A stretch of 64,000 nt of DNA from Phenylobacterium sp. (GTDB taxonomy: Bacteria > Pseudomonadota > Alphaproteobacteria > Caulobacterales > Caulobacteraceae): positions 1-64,000 of the forward strand of contig NZ_JAEUMN010000079.1 of assembly GCF_016793225.1 (NCBI RefSeq), read 5' to 3'. This document shows, one piece after another, positions 44,768 to 53,174 of this stretch (position 1 is the first letter of the stretch; each line of letters opens with the position of its first letter). The position numbers were made by a program, and so were the translations under genes. The notes beneath the pieces were generated by a model, which made no database searches, was not told where the DNA came from, and saw only the letters and a program-made list of their open reading frames with translations.

Positions 44768-46171
44768 TCACGCCGCTTGGGCGATGGCGGCCGCGAGGGC
44801 CGGCAGTTCGGCGTCCGACACGGTGCGCAGTTCCAGCAGCAGGAGATCGCGCTCGATCCGGCCGAGAACCGGCGTCGCCCCATTGCGGAGCCGGCGCGCC
44901 AGGTCGTCGGGGCTGAACCGCCGGCTCCGAAGCGCCACCGCCCGGCCCGGCAGCGGGAGCATCGGCATCGCGCCCCCGCCCGCATAGCCCTGGGTCTCTT
45001 CGACGGCCGCCTCGAGCGCAGGCACGTCGGCGATCCTTGAGGTCAGGGCTTCCGCGCGTGCGGCGATCGCCGCGAGCGGCTCGGTCAGCATTCGCAGCAC
45101 GGGAATCCGCTGCGTGGGGTCGACGGGGGCGCGGTACAGGCGCAGCGTCGCGGCCAGCGCCGCGACCGACGGCTTGCCGAGGCGTAGCGCCCGGGCCAGG
45201 GGATGGCGGCCCAGCCGCTCGACGAGATCGCGGGAGCCCGCGGCGATGCCCGCCTGCGGCCCGCCCAGCAGCTTGTCGCCGCTGAAGAGCACGAGGTCGA
45301 CGCCGGCGCGGAGGCTGGCCTGCACCGTGGGCTCGTCGGGGATCCCGTAGGGGCCTAGGTCGATCAGGGCGCCGCCGCCCAGGTCCTCGATCAGCAGCAG
45401 GCCGTGGGCGTGCGCGAACCGGGCGAGAGCGTCCAGCGAAGGGCTGCTGGTGAACCCCGTCATGCGGAAGTTGCTGGGGTGGGTGCGCAGGATCACCTTC
45501 GCATCCGGGTGCTCCCGAAGCGCCTGTTCGTAGTCGCGCAGGTGAGTGCGGTTGGTGGCGCCGACCTCTACGAGGCGCGAACCGCTCTGCGCCACCACGT
45601 CGGGCACGCGGAAGCCGCCGCCGATCTCCACCAGTTCGCCGCGCGACACGATGACCGGCGCGCGGTCCGCCACGGCTGCGAGCGCCAGCAGGACCGCCCC
45701 GGCGCAGTTGTTCACCGCCAGCCCGGCCTCGGCGCCCGAAAGCTCGGCGATGAGCGCGTCGAGATGGTCGTGGCGCGAGGCGCGCCGGCCGGTGTCCAGG
45801 TTCAGCTCCAGATTGCCGTATCCCGCCGTGGCCTCCATGGCCGCGACGGCCTCGGGCGCGAGGGGGGCGCGGCCGAGGTTGGTGTGGATGACCACGCCGG
45901 TGGCGTTGATCACCGGAACCAGGGTCGCCCGCGCGCGCGCCTCCAGCCTGGCGGCGCAGGCGGCGAGAAGCTCGGCGATCGTGGGGACGCGGTTGGGGTC
46001 GGACCGGAGCTGGGCCCGGGTCTCGTCCAGCACCGTCCGCACCGCTGCGACGACTGCGGTCGCGCCGAACCTGTCCGTCAGCGCCGACGCCGCGGGGTCC
46101 GCGCAAACCGTTCCCACGGCCGGTAATCGGCGGCGCGGATCCGGGTTCCGGGCGTCGGACGCGGCTGTCAT
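44768..46171 (-). CDS. selA: L-seryl-tRNA(Sec) selenium transferase
   Basis: 467 residues, full length for bacterial SelA. This PLP enzyme converts seryl-tRNA(Sec) to selenocysteyl-tRNA(Sec) using selenophosphate, as a large homo-oligomer. Visible are VINATGVVIHTNLGRAPL, ATAGYGNLELNLDTGRR, AVNNCAGAVLLAL, RGELVEIGGGFRVPDV, EVGATNRTHLRDY, and the PLP lysine in LFSGDKLLGGPQAG. Divergent from selB; starts about 100 bp apart (46171 and 46276). The substrate donor enzyme SelD is not in the window. Confidence 0.96.
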   Translation of the reverse strand: MTAASDARNPDPRRRLPAVGTVCADPAASALTDRFGATAVVAAVRTVLDETRAQLRSDPNRVPTIAELLAACAARLEARARATLVPVINATGVVIHTNLGRAPLAPEAVAAMEATAGYGNLELNLDTGRRASRHDHLDALIAELSGAEAGLAVNNCAGAVLLALAAVADRAPVIVSRGELVEIGGGFRVPDVVAQSGSRLVEVGATNRTHLRDYEQALREHPDAKVILRTHPSNFRMTGFTSSPSLDALARFAHAHGLLLIEDLGGGALIDLGPYGIPDEPTVQASLRAGVDLVLFSGDKLLGGPQAGIAAGSRDLVERLGRHPLARALRLGKPSVAALAATLRLYRAPVDPTQRIPVLRMLTEPLAAIAARAEALTSRIADVPALEAAVEETQGYAGGGAMPMLPLPGRAVALRSRRFSPDDLARRLRNGATPVLGRIERDLLLLELRTVSDAELPALAAAIAQAA

Positions 46172-46275
46172 CGAGCTCCTCCGGGCAGCGCGCGACAGTA
46201 AGGAGTCCGGCGGGCGGCGGGCAAGGCGCGCGGGGTCGGATGACGGCCGGCGCGCTTTTGCGTAGGGACGTCGCC
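46172..46275. promoter_or_regulatory. selA-selB divergent promoter region
   Basis: About 104 bp separate the divergent starts. Both promoters must lie here. I see no obvious operator palindrome. Confidence 0.45.
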
Positions 46276-48228
46276 ATGGGCCCTGGACCCTCCCTCAGCG
46301 TCGCGGTGATCGGCCATGTGAACCACGGCAAGACCGCGCTCGTCCGGGCCCTCACCGGGATCGAGACCGACCGGCTGGCGGAGGAGAAGGCGCGGGGCCT
46401 GTCAATCACGCTCGGCTACGCCTGGCGCGACTACCCGGACGGCGCGGTGGATTTCCTGGACGCGCCCGGGCACGAGGACTTCATCCGGGCGATGGTGATG
46501 GGGACCACCGGCGCGCGCGCGGCCCTCCTGGTGGTCTCGGCGACCGAGGGCTTCGGCCGGCAGACCCGCGAACACCTGCGCGTGGCCGAGCTGCTGGGCC
46601 TGCGCGCCGGGATCGTCGCGATCAGCAAGTCGGACCTGCTCGGCGATGACGCCGCCGCCGCCGTCCGCGCGCGCATCGCCGCCGAGGTCGAAGGCACGTT
46701 CCTCGCGGGCGCGCCGATGATCGCATGTTCCGCGCGGACCGGAGCGGGCCTCGCGGCCCTGCACGAGGCCCTGGCGGCCCTCGTGGCCCGCCGCCCTGAA
46801 CCCGAGCCGGCGCCGGGGGCGATCCTGCCGCTGGACAGGGTCTTCACGATGGCCGGCGCGGGCACGGTGGTGACCGGGACGCTCCACGGCGGGCCCCTGC
46901 GAACGGGAGCGCCGGCGATGCTGATGCCCTCGGGCGTGCGGGTCACCCTGCGCCAGCTGCAGGTGCACGGCGCCGCGGTGGAAGGCGCAGCGCCCGGCGG
47001 ACGCGTGGCGGCGGCGCTGCGCGGCGTCACGCTGGACGAGGTCCGCGCGGGCGACATCCTCTGCACGCCGGACGCCCTCGCGCCCAGCCTGCTGGTCGAT
47101 GTTCAGCTCGAACTGGCGGCGGAAAGCGCCCGGCCCGTGAGATCGGGCGACGAGGTGCGGGTGATGTGGGGGGCGCGGCAGGACCTGGCGAAGGTGCGGC
47201 TGCTGGCCGACGGCGCGCTGGCCCCGGGCGGACGGGGCCTGGCGCAGCTTCGCTTCACCTCGCCGGTGGCGGCGTTCGCGGGCCAGCGCGCGGTGCTGCG
47301 CCGTCCCTCCCCGGCCGAGACGATCGGCGGCGCCGTGGTGCTGGATCCCGTCGCGCCGAGGCTGCGGGGAGACGCCGGGGCGCGCGGCGAACTGCTGGAG
47401 GCCGCAGCGGCGGGGGACCTCGAGCGGATCGCCGAGCTGCTGGCCCGCCGCGGCGGCGGTGTCCTCTCGACCTCGGAAGCGGCGCGGCTTTCGCGGCGGC
47501 CGGCGGCCGAGGTCCGGGCCCTGCTGGGCCCTTTCCGCGAGCTCGCGCCGGACCTGCTGGCCTCGCCCGCCGTCATCGACGCCACACGCGAGTCCTACCG
47601 GTCGCGGCTCGCCGAGGCCCACCGCGCGGCCCCGGACCGGGCGTGGGCGCAGGTCGCTGCGATCCGCGCCGGCTTCGGCCGCACGACCTCCCGGGACCTC
47701 CTGGATCACGTGGAACGACAGCTCGTCCGCGACGGCGACATCAGGCTGAACGGCGCGCGGGTGGCCTTGGCCTCGCATGACCCGCTGGCGCGGCTTTCCA
47801 CCACGGCGCTCGCACGCCTGCGCCAGCTGGAGGGCCAGATCCGCGAGGGCGGCGCATCGCCGCCCGACCTGGCCGTGCTTGCGCCGCCGGGCAGCGAAGA
47901 CGCGGCGCTGGTCGAGCTGTTGATCGACCTCGACCGTCTGGCGCGCCTGCGGAACCACGCCTTGCGCCAGACCCTGGTGTTCCACGTGGCCGCCCTGGAC
48001 GAGGCGCTCGCCAGGCTGCGGGCCGCCTTTCCGCCGCCCGCCGCGTTTCCCACCGGCGCCGCGCGGGAAGCGCTGGGCACGTCGCGCAAGTTCATCGTCC
48101 CGATCCTGGAATTCCTGGACGCCCGCGGGGACACGGTCCGCGAAGGCGACGTGCGCCGGATCGTCGAGTTTCGCGAAAGCGCTTCGGGACGCCACGGAAC
48201 CCAGCCTAGTGTCGCCCCCTGGAGGTGA
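46276..48228 (+). CDS. selB: selenocysteine-specific elongation factor
   Basis: 650 residues from ATG 46276 (AGGGA-like site before it; an ATG at 46240 is less likely because SelB normally starts within a few residues of the G1 motif). The GTPase domain has G1 VIGHVNHGKTAL (Asn where most have Asp), SITLGYAW, DAPGHEDFIRAMV and SKSD; two beta-barrels follow, then four winged helices (about 395-650) that bind the SECIS hairpin. It brings Sec-tRNA to UGA codons with SECIS. Its UGA stop (48226-48228) lies inside the tRNA-Sec gene, which starts at 48221. Confidence 0.95.
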   Translation: MGPGPSLSVAVIGHVNHGKTALVRALTGIETDRLAEEKARGLSITLGYAWRDYPDGAVDFLDAPGHEDFIRAMVMGTTGARAALLVVSATEGFGRQTREHLRVAELLGLRAGIVAISKSDLLGDDAAAAVRARIAAEVEGTFLAGAPMIACSARTGAGLAALHEALAALVARRPEPEPAPGAILPLDRVFTMAGAGTVVTGTLHGGPLRTGAPAMLMPSGVRVTLRQLQVHGAAVEGAAPGGRVAAALRGVTLDEVRAGDILCTPDALAPSLLVDVQLELAAESARPVRSGDEVRVMWGARQDLAKVRLLADGALAPGGRGLAQLRFTSPVAAFAGQRAVLRRPSPAETIGGAVVLDPVAPRLRGDAGARGELLEAAAAGDLERIAELLARRGGGVLSTSEAARLSRRPAAEVRALLGPFRELAPDLLASPAVIDATRESYRSRLAEAHRAAPDRAWAQVAAIRAGFGRTTSRDLLDHVERQLVRDGDIRLNGARVALASHDPLARLSTTALARLRQLEGQIREGGASPPDLAVLAPPGSEDAALVELLIDLDRLARLRNHALRQTLVFHVAALDEALARLRAAFPPPAAFPTGAAREALGTSRKFIVPILEFLDARGDTVREGDVRRIVEFRESASGRHGTQPSVAPWR

Positions 48229-48315
48229 CTGGAGTCTGGTGGCTTCCCCGGTCTTCAAAACCGGCGACACGTCGACAAGGCGTGTGGTGGGTTCGATTCC
48301 CATCCGCCTCCGCCA
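48221..48315 (+). tRNA. selC: tRNA-Sec (TCA)
   Basis: 95 nt with encoded CCA. The Sec-specific shape is visible: acceptor GGAGGTG(A)/(C)CGCCTCC, the eighth pair being an A-C mismatch; a 6-bp D-stem GGAGTC/GGCTTC with 4-nt loop; anticodon stem CCGGT/ACCGG with loop CTTCAAA and anticodon TCA at 48255-48257; long variable arm stemmed by ACACG/CGTGT; T-arm with loop TTCGATT. The first 8 nt overlap the end of selB, so selB and selC probably share a transcript that must be processed. Confidence 0.97.
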
Positions 48316-48356
48316 GATGCGGCCCCGCGCACGCGTGCGAACATGAGGACAGCCCG

Positions 48357-49937
48357 ATGACCGCCACGGCCTTCTCCCTGCCCGACATGGCCGGCGAGCC
48401 TCGGCGGTTTCCGACCGGCCGCCCCAGCCTGATCGCCTTCGTCAAGGAGGACTGCGCGACCTGCAACCTGACCGCGCCCGTGCTGGAGGCGTTCCACCGC
48501 GCATGGGCCGACGCCGCGGACGTCTGGATGGTGGGCCAGACCGCGGACGGCAATGCGATCCTGAAGGACCGTCACGGCCTGACCCTGCCGATCCTCGACG
48601 ACAGTGCGCTGAGGACGTCGCTGGCGTGGGGCTTCGACATCGTGCCCGCGGTGTACTGGATCGCTCCGGGCCAGGAACCGGGCGCGCCCCTGGAGGGATT
48701 CGTCCGCGAGGAGTGGCGGCAGCTCGCCCAGCGGATCTCCGGAGAGCTGGCCCTGCCGCCGCCCGCGGTGGACTGGCCGCAACTCCCCGACTGGCGGCCG
48801 GGATGCGGCTCCAAGCACCTCGATCCCGAGATTCACGACCGCCTGCTCGCGGAAGCCGACGGCAGCCCGATCCGGGCGCGACGCATCGAGGTCGCGCCGT
48901 CCGACGACATCGACGAGTTTATGTTCGACCAGGGCTTCTCGGACGGCCTGCCGCTGGTGGCGCCAACGCCCGAGCGCGTGCTGCGCATGCTGACGGGGAC
49001 GCGGCGGTCGCCGCAGGACATCGTCGCGATCGTCCCGCCCAGCATGGCCCCGGTGACGGTGGAGAAGGTCGCCATCAACGCCGTGATGGCCGGCTGCAAG
49101 CCCGAGTACCTGCCGGTCGTCCTGGCGGGGGTCGAGGCGGTCTGCACCGACGAGTTCAACATCCACGGCGTGAACGCCACGACCATGGGCGCCGCCCCCG
49201 TGCTGATCGTGAACGGCCCCATCCGTCACCGCATCGGCATGAACATGAAGCAGGCCGCCCTGGGCAACGGCAACCGCGCCAACGCCACGATCGGCCGCGC
49301 CGTCCGGCTCGTGGTGCGCAACGTCGGCGGGGCCAGGCCCGGCGGCACCGACCGCTCGACCCTCTCCAATCCGATGAAGTTCACCATGTGCTTCGCCGAG
49401 TGGGAGGAAGGCTCGCCGTGGGAGCCCCTGCACGTGGAGCGTGGCTTCGGCCGCGAGGACTCGGTCATCACCGCCTTCGCCATGACCAGCGGTCCGGTCC
49501 AGATCGTCGATCAGGAGTCCCGCGAACCGGACCAGATCGCGGGCACGCTGGGCCTGGGGCTGGAGGGCGTCTTCCTGTCGAAGATCCACCGGATCCCGGT
49601 CGACGCCCTGCTGGTGGTCTGCCCCGAGCACGTGAAGACGCTCACCTCGCAGGGCGACTACCCCAAGGCCCGCCTGCGCGAGCGCATCCAGGCGGTGACG
49701 GCGCGGCCGCTCCGCGAGATGGTCGCCAATGCGGTCTCGGGGGCCGGGATCCCCGTGGCCTCCGCCGCGAAGATGACCGACGCGGTGCTGGATTCGCCCG
49801 CGCCCAAGTTCGCCGACGGCAAGTTCATCCACATCGTGGTGGCGGGCTCGGAAGCCGGCAAGTTCTCCGCGGCCTTCCACGGCTGGCTGACGGGATCGGC
49901 GGGTTCGGCCGTCGTTTCCAAGAAAATCGAAGACTGA
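48357..49937 (+). CDS. thioredoxin-fold protein fused to a conserved domain of unknown function, linked to the UGSC selenoprotein
   Basis: 526 residues from ATG 48357. Residues 1-130 form a thioredoxin-like domain: FSLPDMAGEPRRFPTGRPSL, then a CxxC redox pair in EDCATCNLTAP (33-36) and WGFDIVPAVYWI with the cis-Pro position. The larger part (about 170-526) has motifs I do not place in a named enzyme family: DEFMFDQGFSDGLPLVAPTPERV, NAVMAGCKPEYLPVVLAGVEA, HGVNATTMGAAPVLIVNGP and NGNRANATIGRAVRLVVRNVG. A longer reading of this frame would run back through the tRNA gene, so it is rejected. The next gene, 30 nt later, encodes the UGSC selenoprotein; I infer a redox partner or shared substrate. 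Confidence 0.82.
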   Translation: MTATAFSLPDMAGEPRRFPTGRPSLIAFVKEDCATCNLTAPVLEAFHRAWADAADVWMVGQTADGNAILKDRHGLTLPILDDSALRTSLAWGFDIVPAVYWIAPGQEPGAPLEGFVREEWRQLAQRISGELALPPPAVDWPQLPDWRPGCGSKHLDPEIHDRLLAEADGSPIRARRIEVAPSDDIDEFMFDQGFSDGLPLVAPTPERVLRMLTGTRRSPQDIVAIVPPSMAPVTVEKVAINAVMAGCKPEYLPVVLAGVEAVCTDEFNIHGVNATTMGAAPVLIVNGPIRHRIGMNMKQAALGNGNRANATIGRAVRLVVRNVGGARPGGTDRSTLSNPMKFTMCFAEWEEGSPWEPLHVERGFGREDSVITAFAMTSGPVQIVDQESREPDQIAGTLGLGLEGVFLSKIHRIPVDALLVVCPEHVKTLTSQGDYPKARLRERIQAVTARPLREMVANAVSGAGIPVASAAKMTDAVLDSPAPKFADGKFIHIVVAGSEAGKFSAAFHGWLTGSAGSAVVSKKIED

Positions 49938-49967
49938 TAGCCTCGCGGCATCGTTCGGAGGACGTCG

Positions 49968-50486
49968 ATGACGACAATCCTGGATCCCACAGACGAGCGG
50001 GTGCCCGTCGCGCGGCAGATCACGCCGCGGACCGCCAATTCTCCCGGCGTGATCGGCCTGCTCGACATCTCGAAGCCGCGCGGCAACGTCCTGCTGGACG
50101 AGCTGGAGCGCCTGCTGGCGGGCCGGTTCCCCGAGGCCGAGATCCGGCGCTACGCGAAGCCGACCTTCGCCAAGCCCTGCCCCTCGGACCTGCGGCTGAA
50201 GATCAAGGCCGAGTGCAACGTGGTGGTCGAAGCCCTCGCCGATTGAGGATCATGCACGACGTGCAGTCTGCACGACACCGTGTGGTTCGAGATCCAGGGC
50301 CGACCCGCCGTCTCCATAGCGTCCAGCGAGTTCGCCGAGGCCGCCGAAGCCCAGCGCAGGATGCTGGGCATGGATGGCGCACGCTACGTGCTGGTCGACC
50401 ATCCGATCCAGGATGCGACCGACGACGAGATGCGCGCCAAGGCGCAGGCCGTGCTGGACGCGGTGGTCGCGGCCGTCACCACCTAG
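49968..50486 (+). CDS. UGSC-type selenoprotein (in-frame UGA read as selenocysteine)
   Basis: 172 residues if the TGA at 50244-50246 is decoded as Sec (U93); the final stop is TAG at 50484. Without recoding it would be a 92-residue fragment. After the UGA the same frame continues for 79 sense codons with normal codon bias: U-GSCTTCSLHDTVWFEIQGR..., ASSEFAEAAEAQRRMLGM, VLVDHPIQDATDDEMRA. The motif Sec-Gly-Ser-Cys defines the UGSC family known from bacterial selenoproteomes; some homologues have Cys in place of Sec. Another Cys follows at 99. A SECIS-like hairpin begins 8 nt after the UGA. RBS CGGAGGA precedes ATG 49968. Cytosolic, no signal. The biochemical role is unknown; a redox reaction is the usual inference for a surface-exposed Sec. 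Confidence 0.92.
50244..50282 (+). promoter_or_regulatory. UGA(Sec) codon and bacterial SECIS-like hairpin
   Basis: UGA at 50244-50246. CGTGCA (50260-50265) pairs with TGCACG (50269-50274) around the loop GUC; below a small internal loop CACG (50255-50258) pairs with CGTG (50279-50282). The loop G and U are nucleotides 20 and 21 after the UGA. From memory of E. coli fdhF, its SECIS has the same GCAG(G)UCUGC top and the same 20/21 position of the GU contacted by SelB. Confidence 0.85.
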
Positions 50487-50530
50487 CCGCGCCGGTCGCG
50501 GCGATCCGTCGACCGGCCGCAGCGGCCCGC

Positions 50531-52897
50531 TCAGTTTCCGAATCGGTAGGTCACCGAGGCGAAGATCGTGCGCGGACGGCCCAGGGCCCCGAACGCGGAG
50601 TTCAGCGCCTGGATGTTGGTCTTCTGCACGAAGTAGTGGTCGTTCGTGAGGTTGCGGACGTAGAGCCCGGCCTCCCAGCGGCCGCCGTCCGGCGTGTACC
50701 GGAGCGAGGCGTTGAGGTGGCTGCGCGAGCGCAGCTTGGTCTCGTAGTTGCCGTCGATGGCCGAGGTCTGGGTGTCGGAGTAGCTGAGGTCGAACCGGGC
50801 CGCGAGTTTGCCCATCTCGGCCACCCGCGTGGTGGCGGTCACGCCCAGGTTCGCGGTCCATTTCGGCGTGTAGGGCAGATCGGTGGCCGTGGTGACGCCG
50901 AACGCGCCCGAGGCCACGCGGCCGCCGAGCACGCTCTGGATGTCGGCGTCCAGGTAGCCCACAGCCCCGTCGACCCGCAGCCACTCGGTGAGGCGCCCGT
51001 CGAACTCCACCTCGACCCCCTGCATGCGGGCCTGCGCCAGGTTGAGGATGGTGGACTGCTGGGAGATCTGCAGCGCCGGCGGGACCGTCGCGTCGACCTG
51101 CAGGTCCTTGTACTTGGTGTGGAACACCGCCGCGTTCAGGCGCAGCCGCCCGTCGAACAGGACGTTCTTCGAGCCCACCTCGTAGGCTTCCACGAACTCG
51201 GGATCGTACGACGGCAGGTTGGCCGGCAGCACGCCCAGGAAGCGGGCGGCGAAGCCCCCGTCCCGGAAGCCTTCCGAATAGGTGGCGTAGAGGTAGGAGT
51301 CGGGCGTCGCCTTCCAGCCGACGGTGATCGTGGGGGTCAGCCGCTCGACTTCCTTCACCCCGCGATAGGGACCGTCGGTGGCGCCGCTGGGCAGGATGTT
51401 CTTGATCCTGAAGGTCTTGCGCCCCTCGGTGTAGCGGGCGCCGCCGGTGATGCTGAGCGCGTCGGTGAGGTGGTAGGTCACCTGCGCGTAGGCGGCCTTC
51501 GACGAGTTGTCGATGTTGCGGAAGATGTCCTGGGCGAGCGAGCCGGGGTTCGTCGTCGCGTTGAAGGCGGTGACGATCTGGTTGAAGATCCGCTCGAGCC
51601 CCTTCTCCTCGAAGTAGTAGAGGCCGAGGACGTAATCGACCTTTCCGTTCGCGGTCGAGCCCACCAGCTGGAACTCCTGCGAGTACTGATGCTGGGAGAA
51701 CTCGGGGTGGTTGTTGGCGAACAGCAGGTAGGGCGTGAAGTCGAGGTCGTTGAAGGTGACGGCGTCGAAGTCACGGTAGGCCGAGATGGACTTGAACTGC
51801 CCCAGCGGCGTGTCGGCCGTGAGCGTCGCGCTGATCCCGTTCGTGTCGAGCTGGTTGTCCGGATCCACCTTGCGCCCGTTGCGGTCGGTGAAGACCGCGT
51901 TGGAGGCGTAGCGCGACGCGGGCAGCCAGACCGAACCGAAGCAGCGGCTGTTGGTGGCGTGGCCCGCGGTGGTCCGGCAGGCCGCGTCGCCCGACAGGGT
52001 CAGGCTGTTGTTGAAGAAGGTGTTGAACGGGCCCGTGCCCACCGTCCCCACGGGCAGCAGGGTGTTCAGCACCACGGGGACCACGGGACCGGGGGTGTTC
52101 GACGTGCGGGCGATGTCGCCGGCGAGCTCCAGGCTGACGGACGGGCTGAAGTCGAATACGAGCTTGGCGCGCGCTCCCCGGACGTCGTCCTCGCCCAGCT
52201 TCACGTCGTTGTACTGGAGGGCTTTCACGAAGCCGTCCTGGTGGCGGTAGAAGGCGCTGAGGCTGGCGCGCACCGTCTCGGAGAGCGGCACGTTCACGCT
52301 GCCCGCCACCTCGGCATAGGTGTCCTCGCCGCCTGACACCCGGATCGAGCCGCCGAACTGCTCGGCGGGCGACTTGGTGACGACGCTGATCGCGCCGCCG
52401 ATGGTGTTGCGGCCGAACAGGGTGTTCTGCGGGCCGCGCAGGACCTCGACGCGCTCGATCTCGACCAGGTCCATGAGGGCCCCGATGGAGCGGCCGACGT
52501 AGACGCCGTCGAAGTAGACGCCGACGGCGGGGTCGATGTTGATGGTGAAGTCGCGCTGCCCGATGCCGCGGATGAACACCGCCGTCGCCCCCGAGAGGCC
52601 CGAGGTGGGCTGGTTCGCCGAGAAGTGGACGTTCGGCGCGAGCGTCTCGATCGCGGTCAGGTCCACGGCGCCGCGCGCCTGCAGCTGCTCGCCGCCCACC
52701 GCAGTGATGGCGATGGGAGTTTCCTGGAGGTTCTCCTCGCGCTTGCGGGCGGTGACGACCACCTCCTCGATCGCCAGCGCGTCGCGGGTGTCCGCCGCCT
52801 GGGCCCTGGAGACCGCCGGAACCGCCGCGACCCCGCCCGAGAGGGCCATGGCGAGCGCAAACGTCAGCCGGTACGGCGACCGTGATGTGCGAGACAT
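50531..52897 (-). CDS. TonB-dependent receptor, OmpR/FpvA-unlike 'EEVVVTARKR' group
   Basis: 788 residues from ATG 52897, directly after GGGGAGGT. Signal peptide LTFALAMALSGGVAAVPAVSRAQA. The plug begins IEEVVVTARKREENLQETPIAIT and has FIRGIGQRDFTINIDPAVGVYFDG and ERVEVLRGPQNTLFGRNTIGG. The barrel ends FASVTYRFGN. This group is abundant in Caulobacter and sphingomonads and often sits in catabolic clusters for aromatics or terpenoids. It is divergent from a DUF3604 lipoprotein with two copies of an inverted repeat between them. Confidence 0.92.
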   Translation of the reverse strand: MSRTSRSPYRLTFALAMALSGGVAAVPAVSRAQAADTRDALAIEEVVVTARKREENLQETPIAITAVGGEQLQARGAVDLTAIETLAPNVHFSANQPTSGLSGATAVFIRGIGQRDFTINIDPAVGVYFDGVYVGRSIGALMDLVEIERVEVLRGPQNTLFGRNTIGGAISVVTKSPAEQFGGSIRVSGGEDTYAEVAGSVNVPLSETVRASLSAFYRHQDGFVKALQYNDVKLGEDDVRGARAKLVFDFSPSVSLELAGDIARTSNTPGPVVPVVLNTLLPVGTVGTGPFNTFFNNSLTLSGDAACRTTAGHATNSRCFGSVWLPASRYASNAVFTDRNGRKVDPDNQLDTNGISATLTADTPLGQFKSISAYRDFDAVTFNDLDFTPYLLFANNHPEFSQHQYSQEFQLVGSTANGKVDYVLGLYYFEEKGLERIFNQIVTAFNATTNPGSLAQDIFRNIDNSSKAAYAQVTYHLTDALSITGGARYTEGRKTFRIKNILPSGATDGPYRGVKEVERLTPTITVGWKATPDSYLYATYSEGFRDGGFAARFLGVLPANLPSYDPEFVEAYEVGSKNVLFDGRLRLNAAVFHTKYKDLQVDATVPPALQISQQSTILNLAQARMQGVEVEFDGRLTEWLRVDGAVGYLDADIQSVLGGRVASGAFGVTTATDLPYTPKWTANLGVTATTRVAEMGKLAARFDLSYSDTQTSAIDGNYETKLRSRSHLNASLRYTPDGGRWEAGLYVRNLTNDHYFVQKTNIQALNSAFGALGRPRTIFASVTYRFGN

Positions 52898-53025
52898 TTT
52901 ACCTCCCCGTATGGCCGGCGGGCCAGCTGGCCCGGTTCTCCGACGCGCCATCGCGTGATGCGACGGCTCCGGCCTGTGAACGGCCCCGAACGCCGTTCAG
53001 CGGGGATGCTACGTGGGCTCCGGGC

Positions 53026-53046
53026 TTTGTCAATTAACCTGACGAA
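53026..53046. promoter_or_regulatory. operator-like inverted repeat, site 1
   Basis: TTTGTCA-ATTAACC-TGACGAA, seven-base arms with one mismatch, 129 bp upstream of the TonB receptor start. Same pattern as sites at 53054 and 54971. Confidence 0.65.
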
Positions 53047-53053
53047 ATCGCGA

Positions 53054-53074
53054 TCTGTCAGGTCTGTTGACTAA
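53054..53074. promoter_or_regulatory. operator-like inverted repeat, site 2
   Basis: TCTGTCA-GGTCTGT-TGACTAA. Centre is 28 bp from site 1. About 100 bp upstream of the DUF3604 gene start. Confidence 0.6.
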
Positions 53075-53174
53075 ATCGGCGCCAGCCCCGAGCGTGATCC
53101 GGCGCGCGTTTGCAGGGAGAGGCGGGATGTGGATCGGCAGGCTGCCCGGCGCCGGCGTCTTCCGGCGGAGCGCG

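Noticed and set aside
48226-48228. selB UGA as a second selenocysteine codon
   Set aside because: It falls inside the tRNA-Sec gene and the SelB protein is already complete with its four winged helices; no SECIS follows in the right place.
48221-48315. tRNA-Ser
   Set aside because: It has a long variable arm, but the anticodon is TCA in a CTTCAAA loop, with a 6-bp D-stem and 4-nt D-loop, features of tRNA-Sec.
48225-48356. N-terminal extension of the thioredoxin-fusion protein
   Set aside because: The extension would translate most of the tRNA-Sec gene and has no protein-like composition. ATG 48357 gives a normal thioredoxin N-terminus.
48255-49880. 541-codon minus-strand ORF opposite the thioredoxin-fusion gene
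   Set aside because: Shadow frame; the plus strand carries the recognisable domain and ribosome site.
49968-50246. A 92-residue protein ending at TGA, with a separate 68-residue protein at 50280-50486, or a pseudogene with a nonsense mutation
   Set aside because: The two parts are in the same frame, the UGA is followed by Gly-Ser-Cys and a SECIS-like hairpin, and the Sec machinery is adjacent. One selenoprotein explains everything.
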